DNA of 64,000 bases from an uncultured Lachnospira sp. (GCA_910587485.1 CAJUKN010000011.1:40813-104812), one strand, 5' to 3'. Shown: positions 45,631 through 55,400, numbered from the stretch's first letter. Notes: generated from the sequence alone by a model not told the origin. Numbers and translations are program-made.

Positions 45631-47236
45631 CATTACCTCCTCTGTAGTTATCAAATTGAGGCAGCTTACGTGTTGCCAAAATATTATAATATCGAATTAA
45701 ATTGATAAGTGAAAACATAATTGCAATAAGAGATAAAATACATGCTCCATAAAAATATAAGTCTGATACAGGATTGATAAATTGAATAATCGTTGCAATA
45801 AAAAGAGCAGCAAGCGCACCAATAGAACCCGGTAAAACGGAGTTTGGAGCTGCTTTTTTCTGATTTTTTATACTTAAAATCCAAACGGTCAATCCTAATA
45901 TAGTCATAATTCCAACAAAAATAAATCCACCAGATAAATTAAAATTAAAAAGGTTGTTTCTTGATAAAGCAAATTTAGTAACATTAAATACAATAGCAAT
46001 GATAAATAAAGCAATAATTGTTGTCACAGAAATTTTTGATGTAGGCTTTTTGGGGTTGCGATTGTTATTGTTGCTGTGATTATTTGCATTATTTGATTTT
46101 TTTTGTTGAGCAGCAATAATCCCTCTATCATTTTCATGTGAATCTTTCCTAACAATCTGCCTAAGTTCAATATGGTAAAGAATAATAGACAATAATGCTA
46201 AAATAGATGTAATGGTCAATGTAATTGTTGGTCTTAATGTAAAAAGCATATTAAGCAGTATAAATATTGGAATAGCTAAAAGAATAGAGCCAAACAGATA
46301 TTTTCCTATCGAAACAGGCAAATCAGCAGAAACTTTGCCTGTTTGCCCATTGACAGTTGCATATGCAACTCGGTCTTTATTTCTATATGATAAAAACCAT
46401 ACAGGAAACATTGCTGTATCAACATGTTCACATTGTGCATGTAATTTGTCTGTTAAGTTATTATTTGTGTCAAAATGAACACCAGAAGTTAAACTTGTGT
46501 TGTTTTTTATATATTTATAAGCAGACTGATTGGCAATCTTTATTGCATCAGGTTGATATATACTAGCATCAACATCACTTGTATCTGCATAAAAACCACT
46601 GAGAAAAGATGGTGTAAAACGGTTCATATTTTTTACATCATAAGGAGCAATTCTCTCACTGATGGTATCATCAAAGGAAGAAGAAGCATCATAAGAGATA
46701 CCTTTATGAGAAGCATTTAAGTCGCCATAAAGCTTATAGTGGTCTGTGCAAATATAATCGCCTTGCCTGTGTGAACGTGAACAGTTCAGACAAACGGTTC
46801 CTCTGTGTGTTATGTGATATGCCCAATATGGCATATAAATCCCTCTAAATTCATCAATATAAGAAGGACTTTTTAATTCTTTTGGTGTAAATATAGCATG
46901 TCGAAGCGTTTTTAAGTATTCTTTTTTGCAATCTTCTTTTGTCTTTTTAAAAGGAATAATATAACTTGGGCGCTTTTCTTTACTCAACCTGCTGGTAAGA
47001 ATCGTTGATGCACCACAAAAACTGCAAAAGTTTGCTGCTGTATTGTCAGAGCTTATAATTTCTCCACCACATTGTGGGCATGTAAACACAGTAACATCAT
47101 AATATTGCTGCATTTCCGCATCTGATTCTTTATTGATTTCATATGGGTCAAATTTAGAATCACAATGTTGGCAAGATAATTGCTGTGTGGGTATGTCAAA
47201 TATAAGACCTCCGCCACAACTAGGACATTGATACAT
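45620..47236 (-). CDS. Zinc-ribbon membrane protein, partner of TPM protein
   Basis: 538 aa from ATG 47236. N-terminus has three zinc knuckles (CPSCGGGLIF ... CQHCDS; CPQCGGEI; CSFCGAS), then a soluble domain (YIIPFKKTKEDCKKEYLKTL ... YMPYWAYHI) and six or so hydrophobic segments in the C-terminal 250 residues. Such proteins are often annotated as PriA-like from the zinc ribbon, but there is no helicase domain. I prefer ATG 47236 (GAGG six bases upstream, protein begins MYQCPSCGG) over 47299. Overlaps the TPM gene. Confidence 0.8.
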   Translation of the reverse strand: MYQCPSCGGGLIFDIPTQQLSCQHCDSKFDPYEINKESDAEMQQYYDVTVFTCPQCGGEIISSDNTAANFCSFCGASTILTSRLSKEKRPSYIIPFKKTKEDCKKEYLKTLRHAIFTPKELKSPSYIDEFRGIYMPYWAYHITHRGTVCLNCSRSHRQGDYICTDHYKLYGDLNASHKGISYDASSSFDDTISERIAPYDVKNMNRFTPSFLSGFYADTSDVDASIYQPDAIKIANQSAYKYIKNNTSLTSGVHFDTNNNLTDKLHAQCEHVDTAMFPVWFLSYRNKDRVAYATVNGQTGKVSADLPVSIGKYLFGSILLAIPIFILLNMLFTLRPTITLTITSILALLSIILYHIELRQIVRKDSHENDRGIIAAQQKKSNNANNHSNNNNRNPKKPTSKISVTTIIALFIIAIVFNVTKFALSRNNLFNFNLSGGFIFVGIMTILGLTVWILSIKNQKKAAPNSVLPGSIGALAALFIATIIQFINPVSDLYFYGACILSLIAIMFSLINLIRYYNILATRKLPQFDNYRGGNDGA

Positions 47237-47337
47237 GTTAAACCTCATTTCTGCGTTATTTTCGCGTAAAGTTTTGTTAAGTTCATTTTTATTTCTCATT
47301 TGTTTACTATAGGATATTTAGTTAAGTTTAGAGCAAT

Positions 47338-48789
47338 TTATTTTTTGTATAAAAATTCTTTCCATACTGTTGGGTGAAATAATAACATTAATGGAAAAAG
47401 CTCCAGTCTGCCTGCAAGCATGTCAAACATAAGAACATATTTAGAAAAAACACTAAAATGTCCAAAATTTTGTGTTGGACCAACAAGTTCAAGTCCGGGA
47501 CCAATATTATTAATGGTAGCAGCAACAGCAGTGAAATTGGTAGTCAAATCTTTTTCTTCAAAAGAAATAAGAAGAACAGATAATGCAAATATTAATACAA
47601 AAGTTATAATATATACGTTTGTAGAGCGAATAACCTCATGTTCAACAGGTTTACCATCAATCTTTATCTTTTTAATACTTCTAGGATGAATATAGGAACC
47701 CAATTCTTTAAACATAGTCTTTATAAGAATAACAAATCTTGAAACTTTAATACCACCGCCTGTACTACCAGCACACGCGCCAATAAACATTAGCAGCACA
47801 AGGATTGTCTTAGAGGCTTGTGGCCACAATTCATAATCCGTTGTGGAAAATCCCGTTGTGGTAATAATGGAGGCGACCTGAAAAGAAGCCAGTCGAAGTG
47901 CCTCGCCAATATTTTTACAAGTGTCTATAATATTAAAATATATAATAAAAACAGAAGAACAAATAATAATAAAATAACATCGCACTTCTTCAATACATAA
48001 AGCCTTACGAAGTTTGCCAAATATCATAAGGTAATAAGCATTAAAATTGACACCAAATAAAATCATAAAAATGGTAACAACCCATTGGATATAGTCTGAA
48101 TATTCTCCAATACTGCTGTTTTTAATACCAAAACCGCCTGTACCAGCTGTTCCAAACGCTGTATTCATGGCATCAAATGCAGACATTTTTCCCAAGATAA
48201 GAAGCAAAAATTCAACCAAAGTCATTCCAAAATAGATAATGTAAAGCAAACGTGCAGTATATTTTACTTTAGGAACAAGCTTTCCAACAGAAGGACCGGG
48301 ACTTTCAGCGCGCATAAGATTAATATTAAATCCACCACTTAGTGGAATAATCGCAATCAAAAACACCAATACCCCCATACCACCAATCCAGTGGGTAAAG
48401 CTGCGCCATGTAAGAGAGCAAAATGATAACGCCTCAACATCGCTTAAAATGCTTGCACCAGTAGTTGTGAATCCAGAGATTGTCTCAAATAAAGCATCGG
48501 TAAAAGAAGGGATTTCTTTTGTCAATACAAATGGCAACGCACCTACAATACTCATAAGAATCCAGCTTAACGATGTGGCTATGCAGCCATCTTTTAAATA
48601 AATAATAAACTCTTTTGGCTTTTTACTAGTAATGATTAAACCTAAAATAGTACTTATAAAACCTACAATAAGGTAACTAAACCCTTCCTTTTCTCCATAT
48701 ATCAATGCAATGATACAAGGCAGAATCATTAATATTCCTTCAATTTTAAGTATATTGCCTAAAATGAAACGTATTACAGACCTATTCAT
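47338..48789 (-). CDS. trkH: Potassium uptake protein TrkH/KtrB family
   Basis: 483 aa. Four repeated membrane-pore-membrane units with filter-like Gly residues (TTGASI, GTGGFG, TTGFST, INNIGPG) and the ACAGSTGGGIKVSRF segment. It conducts K+ (or Na+) across the membrane with the TrkA regulator encoded upstream. ATG 48789 follows GGGGGA; a longer frame reads into repeat R4. The order trkA then trkH on the same strand suggests an operon interrupted only by R4. Confidence 0.95.
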   Translation of the reverse strand: MNRSVIRFILGNILKIEGILMILPCIIALIYGEKEGFSYLIVGFISTILGLIITSKKPKEFIIYLKDGCIATSLSWILMSIVGALPFVLTKEIPSFTDALFETISGFTTTGASILSDVEALSFCSLTWRSFTHWIGGMGVLVFLIAIIPLSGGFNINLMRAESPGPSVGKLVPKVKYTARLLYIIYFGMTLVEFLLLILGKMSAFDAMNTAFGTAGTGGFGIKNSSIGEYSDYIQWVVTIFMILFGVNFNAYYLMIFGKLRKALCIEEVRCYFIIICSSVFIIYFNIIDTCKNIGEALRLASFQVASIITTTGFSTTDYELWPQASKTILVLLMFIGACAGSTGGGIKVSRFVILIKTMFKELGSYIHPRSIKKIKIDGKPVEHEVIRSTNVYIITFVLIFALSVLLISFEEKDLTTNFTAVAATINNIGPGLELVGPTQNFGHFSVFSKYVLMFDMLAGRLELFPLMLLFHPTVWKEFLYKK

Positions 48790-48804
48790 CAGTAAAAATC
48801 CCCC

Positions 48805-48920
48805 ATTCCGAAATGTAGCATAGGAATTGCGCAATAGAAAAAACTGCTAAAGCAGTCGCGAAGGCGATTTCTGTTGTCGCATCAAGCCTTATTTGTAACG
48901 CTTTGGCACAAATAGGTAAC
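48805..48920. repeat. Dispersed repeat R4, copy 2
   Basis: CCGAAATGTAGCATAGGAATTGCGCAATAGAAA and GATTTCTGTTGTCGCATCAAGCCTTATTTGTAACGC match the aguA-aguB element; it adds an inner hairpin CTGCTAAAGCAG. Lies between trkA and trkH. Confidence 0.65.
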
Positions 48921-48976
48921 AAACTTGTTTGTTTGTGAAATAATAAATGTATCAACATTATTTTTCACACTATCTC

Positions 48977-50371
48977 CTATTTTGTGATGTCATCAATATT
49001 ATCAAAACCTGTTTGCTTTGTGACAATCATAACTGTATCACCAACAGCAATACAGTCATTACCAGTTGGTATAATAATATGGCCATTTCTGTTAATAAAT
49101 GATATCAGTGTATCTTTTTTTAAGTTTAAATCTTTTAAGGCTTTTCCTGTTACAGATGAAGACTCAAGAACACGAAGTTCAATAGCCTCAACACGATGGT
49201 CAAACATATGATACAAGGTTTCAATATTATTGCTGTTCAATGAGTTTTTTCTTGCACGAACATAAGCAATAATGGCCTCAGAGGTTATGTAGCTTGGATA
49301 GACAACACTTCCTAAATCGAGTGAATTAATAACATTTTTAAAATTTAATCGGTTAATCTTTGTAATGACCTTGGCATTGGAAACTTGTTTTGCGTGTAAG
49401 GTTAGTATGATATTTTCCTCATCAATACCAGTCAGAGGAATAAATGCCTCAATTTGTTCTAAGCCTTCTTCTTTTAAGAGGTCTTGGTCTGTGCCATCCC
49501 CATTAATAATAATTGCTTTTGGCAATGCGACACTTAATAGCTGACAATGTTCTTTACTTTGTTCAATAATTTTAACCTCAATGCCTGTATTGATTAATTC
49601 TTTTGCAAGATAATAACTCGCCTTACTTCCACCAATAATCATAGCATTTTTTACTTGCTTTGTATTAAACCCAATCTGCCTTAAAAATGAGCGTGCTGCT
49701 TTGCGCTGTGCCACAAAAGAGAGAATATCGCCAGATAATATCTGAAAGTCACCGTTTGGTATATGAACCTCATTATTGCGTTCAATAGCACAAATAAGAA
49801 TGTCATTAGTAAGAGAATGTCCCAGTTTAGCAACAGTCATTGTGTGAAGAATATTGTTGACAGGCACCTTAAATTTGATAAGTTCTGCTTGACCATGTGC
49901 AAAAGAGTTTACTTCAAGAGCTGTTGGAAGATATAGGATTCGGGCAGCTTCTTTGGCAGCTTCCAACTCTGGATTGATAACTAGCACAAGTCCTAATTTT
50001 TCACGTAAATATACTACTTCTTCACTGTAATCAGGGTTGCGTACTCTAGCAATCGCAGCACAATTACCAACTCTTTTTGCAACAGTACAGCAAAGCAGAT
50101 TTAGTTCATCTGAATCTGTGACGGCAATAATTAAATCGGTATTTTCAATGCCTGCTTCCATCTGAACACTATAACTGGCTCCATTTCCAACAATTCCCAT
50201 GATATCATATAAATTGGTGGTTTCCTGTATACGTTCATAACGTTTGTCAATAACTGTTATATCATGTCCTTCTTTTACCAATTGTTCAATAAGGGTAAGA
50301 CCAACCTTGCCACAGCCTACAATAATGATACTAAGTCCCTGTTTAGGGGCAGTGTTACTTTTCTTAAACAT
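48977..50371 (-). CDS. trkA: Trk system K+ regulator, two RCK modules
   Basis: 464 aa. Two tandem RCK-N/RCK-C modules: Rossmann motifs IIIVGCGKVGLTLIEQL with Asp at the strand-2 end (VIDKRYER), and AMIIGGSKASYYLAKEL (a divergent second nucleotide site); each followed by a TrkA-C domain. It binds NAD(H)/ATP and gates TrkH. The second module lacks the GxGxxG glycines, as often seen in tandem TrkA proteins. Start ATG 50371 follows GAAAGG. Confidence 0.94.
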   Translation of the reverse strand: MFKKSNTAPKQGLSIIIVGCGKVGLTLIEQLVKEGHDITVIDKRYERIQETTNLYDIMGIVGNGASYSVQMEAGIENTDLIIAVTDSDELNLLCCTVAKRVGNCAAIARVRNPDYSEEVVYLREKLGLVLVINPELEAAKEAARILYLPTALEVNSFAHGQAELIKFKVPVNNILHTMTVAKLGHSLTNDILICAIERNNEVHIPNGDFQILSGDILSFVAQRKAARSFLRQIGFNTKQVKNAMIIGGSKASYYLAKELINTGIEVKIIEQSKEHCQLLSVALPKAIIINGDGTDQDLLKEEGLEQIEAFIPLTGIDEENIILTLHAKQVSNAKVITKINRLNFKNVINSLDLGSVVYPSYITSEAIIAYVRARKNSLNSNNIETLYHMFDHRVEAIELRVLESSSVTGKALKDLNLKKDTLISFINRNGHIIIPTGNDCIAVGDTVMIVTKQTGFDNIDDITK

Positions 50372-50579
50372 ATAAAAGCCTTTCAGTAAGATTTATAAAA
50401 ATATTATTATTTATTATACATTCTTAATAGTGCTTGTTGCAATAGAATAATTTATTTAAGAGTGTCTAAATAGGGATATTGTGATAAAATAAAAATAAAT
50501 AAATCCAATGGGACAAACTTGATAAAAAACGAAAAAATCAATTACATATTGACATATTTGTAATAATTGTATAAATTAT

Positions 50580-50863
50580 ACTGAAATAGATATAGTAAAT
50601 TTTTATACTATAGAAAACTTAAATGCTGCATCTGAATATGCTGAGGACAGTTTAGAAGCAGAGATAATGAGTATGTCAGCAACACCAACAGAACCAACAC
50701 TTATTACTTCTGGGGAATGGGAAAGAAACATCTTGCAGGAATAAAAGGGATAGATATTAATCTGGATGCGAGCGATGTCAATGTTGATGGCGATGTCAAT
50801 ATACAAGATGCAGTAATATTAATGAAACATCTTACAGGTATGAATGTAACGATGGGAAAATAA
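50580..50863 (+). pseudogene. Remnant of a dockerin-containing secreted protein
   Basis: One frame (50580-50744) encodes a short acidic stretch then a Ser/Thr/Pro linker (SMSATPTEPTLITSG) and hits a stop; the frame shifted by one resumes at about 50722 with KKHLAGIKGIDIN, followed by a type I dockerin Ca-binding loop (DVNVDGDVNIQDAVILMKHL) and a stop at 50863. The first dockerin half is mostly lost. So this is the decayed C-terminus of a dockerin protein, with its N-terminal domains gone. No ribosome site upstream. Confidence 0.75.
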
Positions 50864-50995
50864 CAAAAACACTATAATAGTATAAGATAAATGAATAAAA
50901 TTTAATAAAAATTAGATTTATATTAGTGGTGCTGTTGCAATAGAAAAAGTTTCTCTTTGCGATGGCACCTACATTTTAAGTTTTAGGTAGTAATT

Positions 50996-52083
50996 ATGAC
51001 TAAAATAAAAAATATAGTAAGAAAAATAAAATGTGAAGAAGTCATTTTGTTAGCCGCACTTATATTAAATGGTGGATTTAATGAGTTTATCAGTTTTATA
51101 ATAGCAACTGTTCTATCTATTGTATTGATAATAAAAATAGTAAAAAAAGGTTTGTTTCGTATCAATATTAACATAGTAAGTATTTCAATAAAGGAAAAAT
51201 ATAAGCTGTTGGATTTTGGAATAATCATATTATTAATAGGTATGCTTTTGCTTACTGGAAGTCGTGCTGTATTTGTGCTTGCTATGTTATCAAATATATA
51301 CATAATGATTTGTTGCAATTCATGCTTGATATTGGTTGGATACCATGTATATTGTTTATTACAGGAATAATAAAATCAATATTTTGTAAAATAAGTTTAT
51401 CAGAAAAAATAATATTAATAACGATTATTCTACATTGTTTATTTGATTTTGATTTACAGTTTACATCCATGTTTTTTGTGTTGATATTATTTTTGAATTT
51501 CCAATCAGGAAAAGAGATTATAATAAATAAAAATAAATTAGTTATTATTGCACAGGCTGCAATAGTTGGTATAGTTTCAATTTATTTTGCCATAGCGTTA
51601 GGTTTTTCGTATTTTGGCAATATCAAAATAGCTGATGCAATGTATCATTTTAATACAGAGAATACAATTTTGCTTCTGTTAAGTGCAGATGATATTCAAA
51701 GTCAAGTTATAATAGCAGATGACATATTGTCCCAGAATGAATTTGTGCATATTGCCTATAGTGCAAAAGTTCAATATGCGTATTTTCAAGGTGATTTTGA
51801 AAATCTTATTAAGATGAAACATAAAATTTTTGAAATAGCTCCATTTTCATATAATGAGTATGAAGAATATAGTCAAATGTTAGTGCAGGGGATTTATTTA
51901 TATCAAAGAAATGATGATAATAGTAGTGCAAATATTTGTAAACAGGAATTAATTGATACAAGAAATAGATTGCATAACATTAAAGATAAATTAAGCAGTT
52001 TAGGAAAGAAGATTAAAGAACAGCCTCAAACAAAATTGTCTGATGATATGGAAAAATATATTAATAGTTTGGAAATTTTATAA
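50996..52083 (+). pseudogene. O-antigen ligase/Wzy-family protein, internally deleted and frameshifted
   Basis: Frame A (50996 to about 51300) encodes four membrane segments ending in LLLTGSRAVFVLAML, the GSR motif of Wzy_C/O-antigen ligase proteins. Frame B then takes over (about 51298-52083) with HNDLLQFMLDIGWIPCILF, the HN...Q...D-G motif, three more spans and a soluble tail of about 130 residues. In intact members many residues lie between these motifs, so a deletion at about 51295-51305 removed them and changed frame. The N-terminal spans also look incomplete. The soluble tail may still be read from TTG 51310. Confidence 0.75.
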
Positions 52084-52110
52084 AACTTGATATGAAAGGA
52101 GATTTACTTA

Positions 52111-53694
52111 ATGAAAAAAATATTGATAAAGAAAAATATAATACAACTTTTATTGATATTAATTTTAATGACAATATTAAGTGGCTGTGGCATAAAACAG
52201 ACAGTGCATTCTGTTACCATAGAGGCAGGAGAAAATTTGAATTTAAAAGTCACAGATTTTTTTGATATTGATAAGGATAAAATTGAGAAGGTTTGTTTTG
52301 ATACTTCAAAAGTGAATGTAAATCAAGCAGGAATTTATGAAGTAACAGCAAGTTATAAGAATGAAAAATTTTCTATTATGGTTACAATAAAAGATACAAC
52401 AGCTCCAAAAGTGGAAATGAAACAACGATATATGTTTACTAATAATATAGAAAATTGTAAACCAATGCAATTTGTGGAAAATATTTATGATGTTAGTAAA
52501 TACACCGTAACATTCACTCGTTTTGAAAAGATAGAAGGTTTGTCAGAAATAAATGATGAAGCAATAGAAAGGTTCGTGAAAGGTATTCCAAATTCAGAAG
52601 AACAACAAGTCTTAGCAGAACTTGGAACAAAAGATATTCCAACAGAGGAGGGGATTTATTATGCAGTTTTGGCAGTAGAAGACACATCAGGAAATATTTG
52701 GTTGGAGGGAGTGTGTCTTATTTTAGACACAACAGAAGCATTTATTGATAATGTAAAAAATCAGGTTATTGAAGTGGAACCAGAAGATATTGATAAGAAA
52801 CCAGAAGTAAGAATTGAAGATTATGCTATTATTGATAATGTAGATGGAAAGATTTTAGCACAAGATATTATTTGGGAGATAGAGCTAAAAGATGAACAAA
52901 ACCATGAGTATGTTGTGTATATATCTTATACTGACAGAGCAGGGAATAAAAGCAGTGTAGATTTTAAGATTATTTTGCAAGAAAAACTAAAAGAAGTTAT
53001 TATTGAAAGTGAAGAAGAAATTTTTATACAAGATGTTGAGGACGTTTTTGATGATACAACAACTTTCGTTGAGGATATACCATCACCATACAATCCATTA
53101 GAAACAATATTAAAAAAGGCAGGCTATTCATTAGATTATATCAATCAAATTAGCTGTGGTCAGCTTATTATTGTAGAGTCACATGGAAATACTGCTGATA
53201 TTTCTTTTTATCAAAAGAATGAAGAAAGTATATGGGTAAATACAGATTTAGACACAAAAGGATTTGTTGGCAGTGCAGGTGTAAGCAGTACATCTTGTGA
53301 GGGGAGCAACGAAACTCCTTATGGATTGTATCAAGTTGGTGATGGATTTTACATAGATAATGTGCCTCAAACAGGTTTGAACCTTTTTCAAGTGACAGAA
53401 AATACATACTGGGTAGATGATTCAGAGTCCATATATTACAATCAGAGAGTTGAAGGTATGGAAAATAAAGACTGGAATAGTGCAGAACATATGATTGATT
53501 ATTATCCTGCTTATAAATATGGATTTGTTATTGAATTTAACACAACTAATATAATTCCAGAAAAAGGCTCAGCCATTTTTTTTCATTGTAGCGAAAAACC
53601 AACAGCAGGCTGTGTTGGTATTTCAGAAAGTATGTTGCTTGCATATTTGCAAATTCTTAGTGCTGAAAAGTTGCCCTTTATATTGATTATGTAA
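52111..53694 (+). CDS. L,D-transpeptidase-like (YkuD fold) lipoprotein with Ig-like domains
   Basis: 527 aa. Lipoprotein signal (LSGCG lipobox, Cys about 29), then two or three bacterial Ig-like domains (VTIKDTTAPKVE, DTSGNIWLEG, YTDRAGNKSSVDF) and an acidic linker. The C-terminal 190 residues end with HCSEKPTAGCVGIS, the His...Gly-Cys catalytic signature of YkuD-type transpeptidases, preceded by TPYGLY and GSAIFFH. It probably makes or edits 3-3 cross-links or attaches proteins to peptidoglycan. ATG follows AAAGGAGA. It stands after two decayed surface-polysaccharide/secreted genes but is itself intact. Confidence 0.85.
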   Translation: MKKILIKKNIIQLLLILILMTILSGCGIKQTVHSVTIEAGENLNLKVTDFFDIDKDKIEKVCFDTSKVNVNQAGIYEVTASYKNEKFSIMVTIKDTTAPKVEMKQRYMFTNNIENCKPMQFVENIYDVSKYTVTFTRFEKIEGLSEINDEAIERFVKGIPNSEEQQVLAELGTKDIPTEEGIYYAVLAVEDTSGNIWLEGVCLILDTTEAFIDNVKNQVIEVEPEDIDKKPEVRIEDYAIIDNVDGKILAQDIIWEIELKDEQNHEYVVYISYTDRAGNKSSVDFKIILQEKLKEVIIESEEEIFIQDVEDVFDDTTTFVEDIPSPYNPLETILKKAGYSLDYINQISCGQLIIVESHGNTADISFYQKNEESIWVNTDLDTKGFVGSAGVSSTSCEGSNETPYGLYQVGDGFYIDNVPQTGLNLFQVTENTYWVDDSESIYYNQRVEGMENKDWNSAEHMIDYYPAYKYGFVIEFNTTNIIPEKGSAIFFHCSEKPTAGCVGISESMLLAYLQILSAEKLPFILIM

Positions 53695-53840
53695 CTATAA
53701 ATTGTATTTATTAGAAAAAATAAAATCAATAGCATAATTTATTTATTGAATTTGACATTTTTTATATAATTTCCTATAATTAAATAAGCGAAACGTGATT
53801 TTGGTTATACTGAAGAAATGCGAAAGGCGGTTTAAACAGA

Positions 53841-54968
53841 ATGGGAGATTTAAGTAGTATAAAGACAAAGAAGATATTTGTATTTGATGCTGAGCCGGGT
53901 ATGGTGCTGGCAAAAGACATTGTTATGAGCGATGGTTCTTTGTTTATGGCAAGAGGAACAGTTCTTGATGTAGATGTTATTGCCAAGATATCAGGGAATC
54001 ATATTCTTGAAATTTGCATTGTGGATGCACCATATTCACCACCTAAAAGTATAGAATCAATACAAATAGAACAAGCGGAACAAGAAGAAAATGCTACATA
54101 TTATGAAAAAATAAGAAATACAAAGGCATTTAAAGAATTTAATAAAGGATACACTATAGGAATAAGTGATTTAAAAACGCGACTTAATGAAATTGCGACG
54201 AAGAATATTGAGATTGATGAGGATGCACTATTAAAAAATTCAGAGCAATTGTTATCAACCTATACAAATAGATTACAAATGTTTGATATGATTCATAGTT
54301 TAAGGGCAGTTGATGATTTGACCTATACACATAGTATTAATGTTGCACTGGTAGCATCTATTATTGGTCAATGGCTTCATTTTTCACAGGAAGATGTGCG
54401 TACTCTTACATTATGTGGCTTGTTACATGATATAGGAAAGGTAATTATTCCTGATGAAATTCTTTATAAACCAGAGAAACTTACAGATGAAGAATTTGAA
54501 ATGATGAAAAGTCATGTAAACTTAGGATATGATATTTTAAAAGAGAAAAATATTGATGCGAGGGTGAAAGAAGCTTGTCTTCTTCACCATGAAAAATGCA
54601 ATGGAACAGGTTATCCTTTTGGCATTACAAATGACAAAATTCCAGTATATGCTAAGATTATAGCAGTTGCCGATATCTACGATGCAATGACGTCAAATCG
54701 TGTTTATAGAGGTGCTGTTTGTCCGTTTACTGTTATAAGAATGATGGAACAAGAATGTTTTTCTACATTAGACCCTTCTATCACACTTCCATTCCTTAGA
54801 AATGTTGTTACATCATATCTGCATACCAATGTGAAATTGTCTGATGGACAAATTGGTGAAGTTATGCTTATAAATGAAATGAATTTGAGTAGACCAACAA
54901 TTTTGAGTAATGGCAAATTTATTGACCTTTCAAAAACAAGAGATTTGACGATTGCAGCTATCATATAA
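53841..54968 (+). CDS. HD-GYP-domain c-di-GMP phosphodiesterase-like protein
   Basis: 375 aa, no membrane span. N-terminal 50-70 residues (PGMVLAKDIVMSDG...MARGTVL) match the module often preceding HD-GYP domains; a helical linker follows; HD-GYP from about 140: YTHSINVA, LLHDIGKVIIPDEIL, HHEKCNGTGYPFG, VADIYDAMTSNRVYR. The metal-binding His/Asp residues are present; GTGYP replaces the commoner DGxGYP. Expected to hydrolyse cyclic di-GMP to GMP. ATG follows CGAAAGGCGG. Transcribed alone. Confidence 0.9.
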   Translation: MGDLSSIKTKKIFVFDAEPGMVLAKDIVMSDGSLFMARGTVLDVDVIAKISGNHILEICIVDAPYSPPKSIESIQIEQAEQEENATYYEKIRNTKAFKEFNKGYTIGISDLKTRLNEIATKNIEIDEDALLKNSEQLLSTYTNRLQMFDMIHSLRAVDDLTYTHSINVALVASIIGQWLHFSQEDVRTLTLCGLLHDIGKVIIPDEILYKPEKLTDEEFEMMKSHVNLGYDILKEKNIDARVKEACLLHHEKCNGTGYPFGITNDKIPVYAKIIAVADIYDAMTSNRVYRGAVCPFTVIRMMEQECFSTLDPSITLPFLRNVVTSYLHTNVKLSDGQIGEVMLINEMNLSRPTILSNGKFIDLSKTRDLTIAAII

Positions 54969-55007
54969 TTGGTTTAAAAAATTTCATAATTAAAGACATA
55001 TTTAATG

Positions 55008-55050
55008 CCCCCTACGAATAAATTATACAAACATATTCGCAGGGGTTTTT
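55008..55050 (+). promoter_or_regulatory. Hairpin with T-run covering the spoIIID ribosome site
   Basis: CCCCTACGAATA (55009-55020) pairs with TATTCGCAGGGG (55034-55045, one mismatch), then TTTTT, and the TTG start at 55053. AGGGG in the 3' arm is the likely ribosome site. It can end transcription from the HD-GYP gene and hide the spoIIID ribosome site. Confidence 0.75.
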
Positions 55051-55052
55051 AT

Positions 55053-55313
55053 TTGAAAGGATATATAGAAGAGCGTGTAATTAAAACTGCGCAGTATATA
55101 GTGGATACGAAATCTACAGTACGCCAAACAGCCAAACAGTTTGGCGTAAGCAAATCAACCGTACATAAAGATTGTTCGGAGCGTATATCTAAAGTTGACC
55201 CTGTGCTTGCGGCACAGGTAAGAAAAATTCTTGATGTCAATAAGGCTGAACGCCATATTCGTGGTGGTATGGCTACGAAAGAGAAATATCTGCATAGTAA
55301 TACTATACATTAA
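55053..55313 (+). CDS. spoIIID: Sporulation transcription factor SpoIIID
   Basis: 86 aa, family length. KGYIEERVIKTAQYIVDTKSTVRQTAKQFGVSKSTVHKD is nearly the textbook SpoIIID helix-turn-helix; the C-terminus has AERHIRGGMATKEKYL. It activates or represses many mother-cell genes after sigma-E. Start TTG 55053 aligns with known SpoIIID N-termini; the ATG at 55005 would place the terminator-like hairpin inside the protein. Ribosome site AGGGG is in the hairpin stem. Convergent with the yitT pseudogene. Confidence 0.95.
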   Translation: MKGYIEERVIKTAQYIVDTKSTVRQTAKQFGVSKSTVHKDCSERISKVDPVLAAQVRKILDVNKAERHIRGGMATKEKYLHSNTIH

Positions 55314-55328
55314 AATTTTATATTAATC

Positions 55329-55387
55329 AAAAAAAGAAGCTGTTGCAAAATAGAAATCTTAAATTCTATTTTACAACAGCCTTCTTT
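55329..55387. terminator. Bidirectional terminator after spoIIID
   Basis: AAAGAAGCTGTTGCAAAATAG pairs with CTATTTTACAACAGCCTTCTTT; A-run before and T-run after fit termination on both strands. Confidence 0.85.
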
Positions 55388-55400
55388 TAATTATTTCAAG

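Noticed and set aside
45620..47236. Primosomal helicase PriA
   Set aside because: Only zinc knuckles are shared; helicase motifs are absent and the C-terminal half is membrane-embedded.
47818..48000. Small ORFs on the strand opposite trkH, trkA and others
   Set aside because: They lack ribosome sites and lie fully inside well-supported genes on the other strand.
55005..55052. N-terminal extension of SpoIIID from ATG 55005
   Set aside because: It would translate the hairpin; known SpoIIID proteins begin where TTG 55053 begins.
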